Shown here: piece by piece, positions 24,373 through 32,562 of the stretch
Numbering within the stretch: position 1 is the first letter of the stretch
Layout of the letters: every line of letters begins with the position of its first letter
Source: Streptomyces sp. CB02058
GTDB lineage: Bacteria; Actinomycetota; Actinomycetes; Streptomycetales; Streptomycetaceae
NCBI RefSeq assembly: GCF_001905505.1
Contig: NZ_LIPG01000008.1
Span: forward strand, 310,001-374,000
Reading direction: 5' to 3'
DNA length: 64,000 bases
Position numbers and translations under genes: made by a program
Notes under the pieces: generated by a model
The model's database searches: none
What the model was told of the DNA's origin: nothing
The model's input: the letters and a program-made list of their open reading frames with translations, nothing else

Positions 24373-25209
24373 ATGGCCGGACCCGGACGCGAGACGCGGG
24401 GCATCGTCGATGCCCCCGACCTGTTCACCCGCGTCCGCTTCCGCCTCCGCGATCCGGCCCCTGAGCTGCGGCCCCATGTGGAGCACTACTGGCTGATCGA
24501 CTGGGATCTCCAAGAGCCGTACACCTCGCAGGTGGTGCCTCACCCCTGCGTCCACCTGGTCTTCCAGCGCTCCGAGTCCGGCGGTCCGGCCGAGCGCGCG
24601 GGCACGGCCGAGGTCTACGGCGTCGTCCAGGGGCTGTTCAGCCAGCGGCTGGAGGGCAGGGGACGGGTCTGCGGCGTGAAGTTCAGGCCCGGCGCCTTCC
24701 GGCCGTTCTCCCCGGGCCGGCCCGTGTCGGACTGGACAGGACGCAGGGTCCCCGCCGACGAGGCACTGCCGGCCCCCGAGGGCGGACCACCGGCCTCCGT
24801 GATCGCACCGGACGTGCTGGGCCCCGCGGACGAGGACGCCCGGGTCGCGGCACTCGACGCGTATCTGCTGCCGCTCCTGCCGGCGACGGACCCGCAGGCG
24901 GAACTCGCGAAGTCGCTCGCCGAACGCGCCCGCACGGACCGCTCCCTCCTCCGGGTCGACGCCCTCGCCCGGGCGGGAGACCTGTCGGTGCGTTCGCTGC
25001 AGCGGCTCTTCTCCGGCTATGTGGGGGTCGGACCCAAGTGGGTCATCCTGCGCCACCGCATCCACGAGGCGCTGCAACGCGCCGAGAAGGACCCGGAACC
25101 CGACTGGGCGCGACTCGCCGCCGATCTCGGCTACAGCGACCAGGCGCACCTGGTCAGGGACTTCACGGCCACGGTGGGAGTCCCTCCGACGGCCTTCGCA
25201 CCGCGCTGA
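24373..25209 (+). CDS. AraC-family transcriptional regulator
   Basis: A 278-residue regulator. The N-terminal half carries the DUF6597-type beta domain (ELRPHVEHYWLIDWDL ... HPCVHLVFQ), and the last 100 residues form the double HTH of AraC, with SVRSLQRLFSGYVGVGPKW and DLGYSDQAHLVRDFTATVG. It is divergent from the TIGR03086 gene with an 83-base gap and may control that gene or the acetyltransferase that follows. Its ligand is unknown. Confidence 0.9.
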   Translation: MAGPGRETRGIVDAPDLFTRVRFRLRDPAPELRPHVEHYWLIDWDLQEPYTSQVVPHPCVHLVFQRSESGGPAERAGTAEVYGVVQGLFSQRLEGRGRVCGVKFRPGAFRPFSPGRPVSDWTGRRVPADEALPAPEGGPPASVIAPDVLGPADEDARVAALDAYLLPLLPATDPQAELAKSLAERARTDRSLLRVDALARAGDLSVRSLQRLFSGYVGVGPKWVILRHRIHEALQRAEKDPEPDWARLAADLGYSDQAHLVRDFTATVGVPPTAFAPR

Positions 25210-25248
25210 AGCCGGTCCGTTGTCGGTGCCGCGTCCTACAGTCGGGCC

Positions 25249-25788
25249 ATGGACACACGTACGCCCCGGCCCGCCCCGGCCCTCGTCGAGATCGTGGCCT
25301 GGTCGGCGGACGATCTCGGGCTGCTCCGACTGGCCAATGCCCCGGAGCTGATGGACCACCTCGGCGGCCCGGAGACCGAGGAGCAGTTGATGGTCCGCCA
25401 CGAACGCTATGTGGCACTGAGCGCGGACCGGACGGGCCGGGGCAGGATGTTCCGGATCAGCCTGGCCGCGACCGGCGAGCCCGTGGGCACGATCGGCTTC
25501 TGGGAGCAGACCCGGCAGGACGAGCAGATCTACGAGACGGGGTGGGCGGTCCTGGCCGGCTACCAAGGACTCGGCATCGCCTCGTCGGCCACCGCGGCGG
25601 TGGTGGAGCACGCACGGGAGGCGGGCAAGCACCGCTATCTGCACGCCTATCCGTCCGTCGGCAACGGCGCGTCGAACGCGGTGTGCCGCAAGAGCGGCTT
25701 CGTCCTACTCGGCGACTGCGACTTCGAATACCCGCCCGGCCACCCGATGCGGGTGAACGACTGGCGGCTGGACCTCGCCACCTCCTGA
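25249..25788 (+). CDS. GNAT-family N-acetyltransferase
   Basis: A 179-residue GNAT enzyme. The acetyl-CoA binding region VLAGYQGLGIASSATAAVVEHAREAG matches motif A (Q/R-x-x-G-x-G/A, here QGLGIA), and the ending with HPMRVNDWRLDL resembles RimJ-like acetyltransferases. The substrate cannot be assigned. It starts 39 bases after the AraC regulator on the same strand. Confidence 0.85.
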   Translation: MDTRTPRPAPALVEIVAWSADDLGLLRLANAPELMDHLGGPETEEQLMVRHERYVALSADRTGRGRMFRISLAATGEPVGTIGFWEQTRQDEQIYETGWAVLAGYQGLGIASSATAAVVEHAREAGKHRYLHAYPSVGNGASNAVCRKSGFVLLGDCDFEYPPGHPMRVNDWRLDLATS

Positions 25789-25842
25789 CCGGGGCGCCGG
25801 AAACCCTTCGCCGCACTGCCGCCCGAATGGCATCCTGACCAG

Positions 25843-26592
25843 GTGAACGGACCCGAGATCACCCTCGAAGTAGCCCCGGAACTGCGGCTCTTCGTCGCCC
25901 ACGACCGCCGCCTGGGACGCACCGCCGTCACCACCGACGGCTCGTCGACCCTCGGCCATGTCGTGGAGTCGCTCGGCGTCCCGCTCACCGAGGCCGGACA
26001 GCTCCTCGTCGACGGCTGCCCCGTCCCCGCGTCCCACATCCCGGGCGCGGGCGAGCTGGTCGAGGTGCGGGCCGTGCGCCGTCCGCAGCCGGTGCCGGGC
26101 GCGCCCCTGCGCTTCCTGCTCGACGTGCACCTGGGCACGCTCGCGCGACGGCTGCGGCTGCTGGGCGTGGACGCGGCCTACGAGAGCGAGGACATCGGCG
26201 ACCCCGCGCTGGCCGCCCTCTCCGCGAAGGAGCGGCGCGTCCTGCTCTCCCGCGACCGGGGGCTGCTGCGGCGCAGGGAGATCTGGGCGGGGGCGTACGT
26301 CTACAGCGACCGTCCCGGGGAGCAGCTGCGCGATGTCCTGGGCCGGTTCGCGCCCGTGCTCGCGCCGTGGACCCGCTGCACCGCGTGCAACGGGGAGCTG
26401 GCCGCGGCGGACAAGGACTCCGTGAGCGCCCTCCTGGAGCAGGGCACGCAGGCGTCCTACGACGTGTTCGCGCAGTGCACGGCCTGCGACCGGGTGTACT
26501 GGCGGGGTGCCCACCACTCCCATCTGGAGGCCATCGTGGCGGACGCCGTGGCCGAGTTCGGCGGCACGGGCAGTGAGGCCCCCACCGCCTGA
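25843..26592 (+). CDS. Mut7-C RNase domain protein with ubiquitin-like N-terminus
   Basis: A 249-residue protein. Residues 1-85 are a Mut7-C ubiquitin-like beta-grasp domain; residues 90-245 are the Mut7-C RNase (PIN-like) domain with LDVHLGTLARRLRLLGVDA, LSRDRGLLRRR and a zinc ribbon formed by CTACNGEL and CTACDRVYW. It is predicted to cut RNA; the physiological target is unknown. The GTG at 25843 follows the acetyltransferase gene by 54 bases. Confidence 0.88.
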   Translation: MNGPEITLEVAPELRLFVAHDRRLGRTAVTTDGSSTLGHVVESLGVPLTEAGQLLVDGCPVPASHIPGAGELVEVRAVRRPQPVPGAPLRFLLDVHLGTLARRLRLLGVDAAYESEDIGDPALAALSAKERRVLLSRDRGLLRRREIWAGAYVYSDRPGEQLRDVLGRFAPVLAPWTRCTACNGELAAADKDSVSALLEQGTQASYDVFAQCTACDRVYWRGAHHSHLEAIVADAVAEFGGTGSEAPTA

Positions 26593-26641
26593 GGCCCTCC
26601 GCTCCCCCTGCTTCTGCCGGAGCCCGCGCGCCGGGCTCCGC

Positions 26642-26680
26642 GCGTGCCCGGCCGGGCTTGGCGGGTGCCCGGCCGGGCTC
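26642..26680. repeat. 21-bp tandem repeat with internal palindrome
   Basis: Two copies of gtgcccggccgggct (26644-26658 and 26665-26679) repeat at 21-base spacing in the gap between the convergent Mut7-C and tetR genes. Each contains gcccggccgggc, a perfect palindrome, so the RNA could fold from either strand and serve as a two-way terminator. Confidence 0.6.
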
Positions 26681-26743
26681 CACGACTGCTCCCCCCGTGC
26701 TCCTCGGCCGCTCGGCCTGGCCCCACGGCCGCTCCCCCGCGCT

Positions 26744-27322
26744 CTACGGCCGCTCGGCCGTCAGATAGCGCTGGACCGTGGGCCCGAGCCAGCCGATGAC
26801 CTCGTCCCGGGACATCGCGGCGGCGGGCTCGATGCGCAGGACGTACCGCGCGAGCGCCATGCCCAGGATCTGCGACGCGACGAGCGCCGCCCGGCGGGGC
26901 GCGTCGGCCGGATCGGGGCAGACACCCGCGGCCACGGGACCGAGCTGTTCGGCGAAGACGGCCCGCATCCGCTCGGCTCCCGCCTCGTTGGTGACCCCGA
27001 CCCTCAGCAGGCCCGTCAGCACGTCGTCCTGCTCCCAGCGGTCCAGGAAGTGCCCGACGAGAACAGCGCCGATGTGCTTGCCGGGCAGGGCTCCGAGCCC
27101 GGGCAGCCGCAGTTCGATCGCGGACGCGGCGGCGAAAAGTCCCTCCTTGGAGCCGTAGTAGCGCATCACCATCGACGGATCGATCCCGGCGTCACGGGCG
27201 ATGGCCCGGATCGTGGCGCGCTCGTACCCGTCGGAGGCGAACCGCTCACGGGCGGCTTCGAGGATCGCCGCCTTGGTGGCGTCGGAGCGGCGTGGAGCGG
27301 GGGAAGGGGTGTGCGCTGTCAT
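26744..27322 (-). CDS. TetR-family repressor
   Basis: A 192-residue TetR protein. The HTH region is RATIRAIARDAGIDPSMVMRYYG near residue 45, and the C-terminal domain resembles the TetR_C_17 group with MALARYVLRIEP. It is divergent from an FAD monooxygenase gene; five copies of a 16-base palindrome fill the 119-base gap, the first directly abutting the tetR ATG. There is no ribosome site upstream of that ATG, so the transcript may be leaderless. It should repress both genes until a substrate-like ligand binds. Confidence 0.92.
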   Translation of the reverse strand: MTAHTPSPAPRRSDATKAAILEAARERFASDGYERATIRAIARDAGIDPSMVMRYYGSKEGLFAAASAIELRLPGLGALPGKHIGAVLVGHFLDRWEQDDVLTGLLRVGVTNEAGAERMRAVFAEQLGPVAAGVCPDPADAPRRAALVASQILGMALARYVLRIEPAAAMSRDEVIGWLGPTVQRYLTAERP

Positions 27323-27422
27323 GCCAACGATCGTAGGCCAACAACCGTTGACACGCCAGATCCACCCGCTCTACAGTTGCCAACAAGCGTTGACCAACAA
27401 CAGTTGGCCAACAATCGTTGGC
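27323..27422. promoter_or_regulatory. Five-copy TetR operator array on a 14-bp repeat grid
   Basis: Palindromes of the form GCCAACAAnCGTTGGC start at 27323, 27337, 27379, 27393 and 27407. Neighbours are offset by 14 bases and share two bases; the gap between the second and third is 42, three times 14. The last copy is a perfect palindrome; the others have one or more mismatches. The proposed monooxygenase promoter occupies the unfilled positions. Binding by the adjacent TetR is inferred. Confidence 0.8.
27348..27377 (+). promoter_or_regulatory. Probable sigma-HrdB promoter of the monooxygenase
   Basis: TTGACA (27348-27353), an 18-base spacer and TACAGT (27372-27377) match the vegetative consensus. 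The -35 box is part of operator 2, and operators 3-5 lie immediately downstream of the -10 box, an arrangement that would give tight repression. Confidence 0.65.
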
Positions 27423-27441
27423 ATTCGCTCGGGAGACCGCC

Positions 27442-28911
27442 ATGACCGGTACATCCAGCTCGGAATCCAGCTCCACCACCCTCGACGTCCTCATCGTGGG
27501 CGCCGGCCCCACCGGCATGCTCCTGGCGGGCGACCTCGCCGCCCAGGGCCTCTCCGTCACCGTCGTCGAGCGACGCCCGCGCGAGGCCGGCACCCTGACC
27601 CGCGCCTTCGGCGTGCACGCCCGCACACTGGAGCTGCTCGACTCCCGAGGTCTTGCCGACGCGCTGGTCACGACCGGCACGACCCTCGACGAGCTGCGGC
27701 TCTTCGGCCGGCTCTCGCTCGATCTCTCCCGGCTGCGGACCCGCTTCCCCTTCCTGCTCATCACTCCGCAGTACGAGGTGGAGAACCTCCTGCGACACCG
27801 TGCGCTCGAGGCGGGCGTGGAGTTCCGCTACGGGACGGAGCTGCTCGGCCTGAGCCAGTCCACGGACAACGGCACGGTCACCGCGGAGATACGCGACGCC
27901 GAAGGGGTCCGCTCCACCGTCGAGGCCGGATACCTCGTGGGCACCGACGGCGTGCACAGCTCCGTCCGCAAGGCCCTCGGGCTCCCGTTCCCCGGCGAAT
28001 CGGTGATCCGGTCCATCGTCCTGGCCGACGTCCGGCTCGCCGAGACGCCTCCCGGACTGCTCACGGTCAACGGCGTGGGTGACGCCTTCGCCTTCATCGC
28101 CCCCTTCGGCGACGGCTGGTACCGCGTCATGGGCTGGAACCGCACCCGCCACGTCGACGACAGCGAGCCCGTCGAGCTCGAAGAGCTGCGCGAGATCGCC
28201 CGCCGCGCCCTCGGCTCCGACTACGGGATGCACGACGCCCGCTGGCTCTCGCGCTTCCACAGCGACGAACGCCAGGTGCCCGCCTATCGCGTGGGCCGGG
28301 TCTTCCTGGCCGGAGACGCCGCCCATGTCCACTCACCGGCGGGCGGCCAGGGCATGAACACCGGCCTCCAGGACGCGGCGAACCTCTCCTGGAAGCTCGC
28401 GGCCGTGCTGCGCGGGCAGGCCGCAGACCCCGAGACCCTGCTCGACAGCTATCACGCCGAGAGGCACCCGGTCGGCTCCCAGGTCCTGCGCAGCAGTGGC
28501 GCGATCGTGCGCCTCGCGATGGCCCGCACGCCGCTGGAGCGGTCCTTCCGCTGGGCCGTCACCCGTCTGCTGTCCGTCGTGCGGCCGGCCTCGGACAAGG
28601 CCATGGGACGGATCTCCGGCATCGGCATCGCATACGGAGCGCCGAAGGGCAGCCACCGCCTCGCGGGCACCCGCGCGCCCGATGTCCAGCTCGCCGAGGG
28701 CCGTCTGCTGGAGCTGCTGCGCGAGGGCGGGTTCGTGCTGATCACCCCTCCGGACGCGCCCGCCCCGGCCGGTCCGGCGCCCCTCGTCCACGCACACTGG
28801 ACGAGCGACCGCACCACCACCCTGCTCGTCCGCCCCGACGGATACATCGCGTGGGCGAGCGAGCGCCCCGACCCCGAGGCGCTGGAGCAGGCCCTCGCCC
28901 TGAGCCGATGA
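27442..28911 (+). CDS. FAD-dependent aromatic monooxygenase (hydroxylase)
   Basis: A 489-residue class A flavoprotein hydroxylase. It has the dinucleotide fold GAGPTGMLLAGDLAAQG near residue 23, the DGVHSSVRKALG segment with the DG motif near residue 165, and FLAGDAAHVHSPAGGQGMN with the GD motif near residue 290; the C-terminal 90 residues are thioredoxin-like. Relatives hydroxylate phenols, polyketides or antibiotics such as rifampicin and tetracycline. Start ATG 27442 has GGGAG eight bases upstream; a TTG at 27418 lies within an operator. Regulation by the divergent TetR suggests induction by its aromatic substrate. Confidence 0.92.
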   Translation: MTGTSSSESSSTTLDVLIVGAGPTGMLLAGDLAAQGLSVTVVERRPREAGTLTRAFGVHARTLELLDSRGLADALVTTGTTLDELRLFGRLSLDLSRLRTRFPFLLITPQYEVENLLRHRALEAGVEFRYGTELLGLSQSTDNGTVTAEIRDAEGVRSTVEAGYLVGTDGVHSSVRKALGLPFPGESVIRSIVLADVRLAETPPGLLTVNGVGDAFAFIAPFGDGWYRVMGWNRTRHVDDSEPVELEELREIARRALGSDYGMHDARWLSRFHSDERQVPAYRVGRVFLAGDAAHVHSPAGGQGMNTGLQDAANLSWKLAAVLRGQAADPETLLDSYHAERHPVGSQVLRSSGAIVRLAMARTPLERSFRWAVTRLLSVVRPASDKAMGRISGIGIAYGAPKGSHRLAGTRAPDVQLAEGRLLELLREGGFVLITPPDAPAPAGPAPLVHAHWTSDRTTTLLVRPDGYIAWASERPDPEALEQALALSR

Positions 28912-28943
28912 CCGCCCGCCCGGGCCCATCAGGGCTCCCCGGT

Positions 28944-29447
28944 TCAGAACGCGTATCTGTCGCCCGTGGCGGGGGCCAGTACCTCGTGGGTGTCGTTCCG
29001 CCGGTTCCGGTCGCTCGCGCCGCCATTCCACAGGGTGTCCACCCGCACGACCACCTCGGCCGGGCGGCCCGTGAGGCGGAGGCCGACGGTGGTGCGCCGC
29101 GCCTCACCGGCCGCGGGCAGCGGTCCGGTCGAGCAGAGCACGGTGCGGCTGTCGCCGCGCAGGCAGCCCGGGGGCAGTTGCTGTGCGGCCGCGAGCGGCA
29201 CGGAGAAGCGCAGCCGGACCGTCACGTCCGCGAGTGGGGACGGCCCCCGGTTCCCGGTCCTCAGCAGGACGCCGAGCCGGTCGCCCCAGAGCGAGACCCG
29301 GCCGTGGTGGGCCGTGTCCGCCTCCGGAGCGATCCCTCGGGGCGCCGGTTCGGCGACGGCGGACAGCCCGGGGCCACCGAGCACCACAGCGGCCGTCAGC
29401 GCCGTCGCGACCGACATCTTCAGCACAGCTCTACGCGTCACTCCCAT
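28944..29447 (-). CDS. Secreted protein of unknown function
   Basis: A 167-residue protein with a basic N-terminus and hydrophobic signal (TRRAVLKMSVATALTAAVVL) and a likely cleavage after AVAEP. The mature part looks like a beta-sandwich with one Cys pair (PPGCLRGDSRTVLCSTG), similar to DUF11-like or bacterial Ig-like surface domains. The ATG at 29445-29447 gives a normal signal peptide; one at 29477 adds ten residues. No enzyme motif is seen. Confidence 0.68.
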   Translation of the reverse strand: MGVTRRAVLKMSVATALTAAVVLGGPGLSAVAEPAPRGIAPEADTAHHGRVSLWGDRLGVLLRTGNRGPSPLADVTVRLRFSVPLAAAQQLPPGCLRGDSRTVLCSTGPLPAAGEARRTTVGLRLTGRPAEVVVRVDTLWNGGASDRNRRNDTHEVLAPATGDRYAF

Positions 29448-29794
29448 GCGCAGAACATACCGATAGCTCCCAATCATCCATATTTAAGGATCGGTTCGCC
29501 GCGCCTCCCCCCACTCGCACGGCCCACCCCGCACGGAGCCCGACGGCTCCCGTACGGCACATGGCGCACCGGCCCCGAGCCCACCGCCCGCTTCAACGCC
29601 CGCTCCGCCGCCCGGACCCACCGGGCCGTGGCCGGAGCGCCGATCCACCGTGCCCGCACGGCTCCGGCCGTGCACGGCCCCTCGGACCGTGCACGACCCC
29701 CGCGGACCGTGCACGACCCCCGCGACCGCTGAACGGGCCCCCGGCGCACCCGCCTATCCTGGCCCCGTACCGATCAGCTGTCCGAGGAGTTCGC
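29448..29794. other. Intergenic region with a 20-bp tandem repeat
   Basis: This 347-base gap separates the divergent secreted-protein and SDR genes. It contains two adjacent 20-base units sharing cggaccgtgcacgacccc (29681-29700, 29701-29720) and a weaker earlier copy, each with the palindrome gtgcac. An AT-richer stretch at 29448-29495 may hold the promoter of the secreted-protein gene. I see no convincing gene. Confidence 0.6.
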
Positions 29795-30553
29795 ATGGCC
29801 GCCACCCCCATCGCCGTCATCACCGGCGCGAGCAGCGGCATCGGTGCCGCGACCGCCAGGCAGCTGGCCGCCGCCGGATACCGCGTGGTGCTCACCGCCC
29901 GCCGCAAGGACCGCATCGAGACGCTCGCCGCCGAGCTCACCGACGCGGGCCACCAGGCGACGGCGTACGCCCTGGACGTCACCGACCGGGCGGCGGTCGA
30001 CGAGTTCGCCACCGCGTTCCGCTCCCTGGCCGTGCTGGTCAACAACGCGGGTGGCGCGCTGGGGGCCGACCCGGTCGCGACCGGCGACCCCGCCGACTGG
30101 CGTCAGATGTACGAGACCAATGTGATCGGCACGCTCAACGTCACCCAGGCGCTGCTGCCCGCCCTCACCGCGAGCGGCGACGGCACGATCGTGGTCCTCT
30201 CCTCGACGGCGGGCCTCTCCACCTACGAGGGCGGTGGCGGTTATGTGGCTGCCAAGCACGGCGAGCACGTCCTGGCGGAGACCCTGCGCCTGGAGATCGT
30301 CGGCACCCCGGTCCGCGTGATCGAGGTCGCGCCCGGCATGGTCAAGACCGAGGAGTTCGCCACCACCCGCTTCCGCGGCGACACCGAGAAGGCCGCCAAG
30401 GTCTACGCCGGTGTCGACGCCCCGCTCTCCGCCGACGACGTGGCCGACACCATCACCTGGGCCGTCACCCGCCCCAGCCACGTCAACATCGACCTCCTGG
30501 TGGTCCGCCCCCGCGCCCAGGCCTCCAACTCCAAGGTCCACCGCACCCTCTGA
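29795..30553 (+). CDS. Short-chain dehydrogenase/reductase
   Basis: A 252-residue classical SDR. The cofactor motif TGASSGIG is near residue 11, NNAGG near residue 85, the catalytic Ser in LSSTAG and the catalytic Tyr-x3-Lys in GYVAAKHGEH. The Arg residues after the first strand suggest NADPH use. Similar proteins act on serine, 3-hydroxy acids or simple carbonyls. Start ATG 29795 has GAGGAG seven bases upstream; much longer in-frame readings lack a ribosome site. Confidence 0.92.
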   Translation: MAATPIAVITGASSGIGAATARQLAAAGYRVVLTARRKDRIETLAAELTDAGHQATAYALDVTDRAAVDEFATAFRSLAVLVNNAGGALGADPVATGDPADWRQMYETNVIGTLNVTQALLPALTASGDGTIVVLSSTAGLSTYEGGGGYVAAKHGEHVLAETLRLEIVGTPVRVIEVAPGMVKTEEFATTRFRGDTEKAAKVYAGVDAPLSADDVADTITWAVTRPSHVNIDLLVVRPRAQASNSKVHRTL

Positions 30554-30573
30554 CAGTCACGCCGACGGCTGGG

Positions 30574-30612
30574 ACGAGCCCCGGACCTCCGCCACAGGGG
30601 GCCGGGGCTCGT
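30574..30612. terminator. Terminator after the SDR gene
   Basis: Eleven-base perfect arms (30574-30584, 30602-30612) around a 17-base loop, 21 bases after the SDR stop codon. The loop is long, so this is a weaker call than the other stems here. Confidence 0.6.
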
Positions 30613-30759
30613 GCGCGTCACGGGGCACTCGGGTGATCGGCCATTCGGCTGCGGTCGCCTCGCACGCGGTACCGGCCCGCTGTGTCGTGGACACGAGTGC
30701 GTGCCGAGATCAGGCCATCGGCGGTCTCGGGCGCCCGGACACCACAGAGAGGCCGGAGC

Positions 30760-32385
30760 ATGCCCATACGTCCCCTGCGCGGATTCATAGCGGCTTGGCG
30801 GCGTCATGCTGCCGCCATCGCCGCGGTGATGTCCTGCTCGACGCTGCTGACCGGGCAGGAAGTCGCTGCCGACGCTGCGCCCGTATCCCCGCCGCCCGCC
30901 CCGCGGCTGGACTGGAGGCCCTGCGTCCAGGGCAGCCCCTTCGACTGCGCGACCGCGAAGGTGCCTCTGGACTACGGGAAGCCGGGCGGTCGCACCATCG
31001 AGCTGGCCGTGGTCCGGCGGAAGGCGACCGGCCCCGGGCGGCGCGTCGGCACCCTGTTCTTCAACCCCGGCGGCCCCGGCGGCCCCGGGACGGTCCAGAT
31101 GCCGCAGAACTACGAGTTCTTCCCGCGCGAGGTGCGCGAGCGGTTCGACATCGTCAGCTGGGACCCCCGCGGAATCGGCAGCAGCACCGCGGTGAACTGT
31201 TTCGCGGGTCCCCAGGAGGCCGCCGACTGGAACGCGAGCAAACCGACGGGCTTCCCGGTGGGCGAGGAGGAGCGGACGGAGTTCGTCGCCGCGTACGCGG
31301 ATCTGGCCCGGCGCTGCGAGCGGAAGGACCCCGAGCTCCTGAGCCATGTGTCGACCGCCGACACCGCTCGCGACCTGGACCTGCTCCGCCGGTCGGTGGG
31401 CGAGCCCCAGCTCAACTACTACGGGATCTCCTACGGCACGATCCTGGGCGCCACCTATGCCAACCTCTTCCCCGGCAAGGTCCGGGCCATGACCCTCGAC
31501 AGCAACATCCGCCCTGGGGCCTGGACGAACGACGCGTCCGACGATGCCCGCCTGACGACGTTCCTGCGCATCGGCTCGGACCGCAGCGCGGCGGCGACCC
31601 TGAACGAGTTCCTCGATCTGTGCGGTTCCACCACCACCGCACGCTGCGCCTTCTCCGCAGACACCCCGGAAGCCACCCGGGCCAAGTTCGGCCGGCTGAC
31701 CCAGCGGCTGCGGAAGGAGCCCGTGGACACATGGACCTATGCCCGTACGGTCGCCGAAACGGTGAACAGCCTCTATCTCGTCAGCGGGTGGGCGGATCTC
31801 GCCGGCCGGCTGGAGGCCCTGTGGCAGGGCCGCGTACCGGAGCCGACGCCCTTGCCACCCGCTCCGCCGGTCCCTGAGCCGAATCCGTACGTGGGCGAGG
31901 AACAGGCGGCAGCCGTGCTCTGCGGTGACAGCCCGAATCCGCGTGACCCCGGTGTCTACCCCGCACTGGAGGAGGCCTCCGCCGCCCGCGCCGGCGACAC
32001 AGGGCGCTTCTGGACCTGGGCGACGGCGGGGTGCACCGCCTGGCCCACCTCCCCCGACCGCTACACCGGCCCCTGGAACAAGCGGACAGCGCACCCGATC
32101 CTGGTGGTCGGCACCACCTACGACCCCTCCACGGCCTACCCGAACTCACCGGCCATGGTGGAAGAACTGGCCGATGCCCGCCTGCTCACCAACGAGGGGT
32201 ACGGGCACACCGCACTGCTCAACCCCAGCACCTGCGTCCAGGAACACGAGAGCCGCTACTTCATCGACGGCACGCTTCCATCGGCCGGAACAACCTGCCG
32301 GCAGGACACGCCGCCCTTCTCCGCGCCCAAGCCGAGCGGCGGCGTCGCCACCGGCGGCGGTGCGATGGCCGGCAGCGCCTCCTGA
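30760..32385 (+). CDS. Secreted alpha/beta-hydrolase, TAP-like tripeptidyl aminopeptidase
   Basis: A 541-residue exported serine hydrolase of the Streptomyces SlpD/SlpE/TAP group. A signal peptide (about residues 1-40) has Cys26 in a lipobox-like VMSCS context. The oxyanion motif is NPGGPGGPG, the nucleophile is Ser in YYGISYGTILG, the Asp in GTTYDPS and the His in GYGHTALL, with four or more cysteines likely forming disulfides. It removes short N-terminal peptides from secreted substrates. The ATG at 30760 follows GGCCGGAG. The C-terminal tail is Pro/Gly-rich. Confidence 0.9.
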   Translation: MPIRPLRGFIAAWRRHAAAIAAVMSCSTLLTGQEVAADAAPVSPPPAPRLDWRPCVQGSPFDCATAKVPLDYGKPGGRTIELAVVRRKATGPGRRVGTLFFNPGGPGGPGTVQMPQNYEFFPREVRERFDIVSWDPRGIGSSTAVNCFAGPQEAADWNASKPTGFPVGEEERTEFVAAYADLARRCERKDPELLSHVSTADTARDLDLLRRSVGEPQLNYYGISYGTILGATYANLFPGKVRAMTLDSNIRPGAWTNDASDDARLTTFLRIGSDRSAAATLNEFLDLCGSTTTARCAFSADTPEATRAKFGRLTQRLRKEPVDTWTYARTVAETVNSLYLVSGWADLAGRLEALWQGRVPEPTPLPPAPPVPEPNPYVGEEQAAAVLCGDSPNPRDPGVYPALEEASAARAGDTGRFWTWATAGCTAWPTSPDRYTGPWNKRTAHPILVVGTTYDPSTAYPNSPAMVEELADARLLTNEGYGHTALLNPSTCVQEHESRYFIDGTLPSAGTTCRQDTPPFSAPKPSGGVATGGGAMAGSAS

Positions 32386-32404
32386 GCCCGCCCCCGCTCA
32401 TCGC

Positions 32405-32440
32405 GGAAGGCCCCGGACCGCGATCGGTCCGGGGCCTTCC
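32405..32440. terminator. Perfect 16-bp stem terminator
   Basis: Sixteen-base perfect arms (32405-32420, 32425-32440) with a cgat tetraloop, 20 bases after the peptidase stop and facing the convergent rtcB gene. Confidence 0.88.
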
Positions 32441-32460
32441 GTCCGGATGAAGCCCGGGTG

Positions 32461-32551
32461 GAGTCCGGGAGTGCCGGGTGAAGTCCGGGAGTGCCGGGTG
32501 GAGTCCGGGAGTGCCGGGTGGAGTCCGGGAGTGCCGGGTGGAGTCCGGGTG
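32461..32551. repeat. 20-bp tandem repeat array between peptidase and rtcB
   Basis: Four contiguous 20-base units (gagtccgggagtgccgggtg, one unit with a for the first g) at 32461-32540 followed by a partial unit to 32551. It ends 12 bases from the rtcB stop. No protein is encoded with confidence; it is a candidate variable-number tandem repeat. Confidence 0.85.
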
Positions 32552-32562
32552 GAGTACCGGGC

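Noticed and set aside
32461..32551. CRISPR array
   Set aside because: Units are 20 bases, directly adjacent and without unique spacers, and no cas gene is present.
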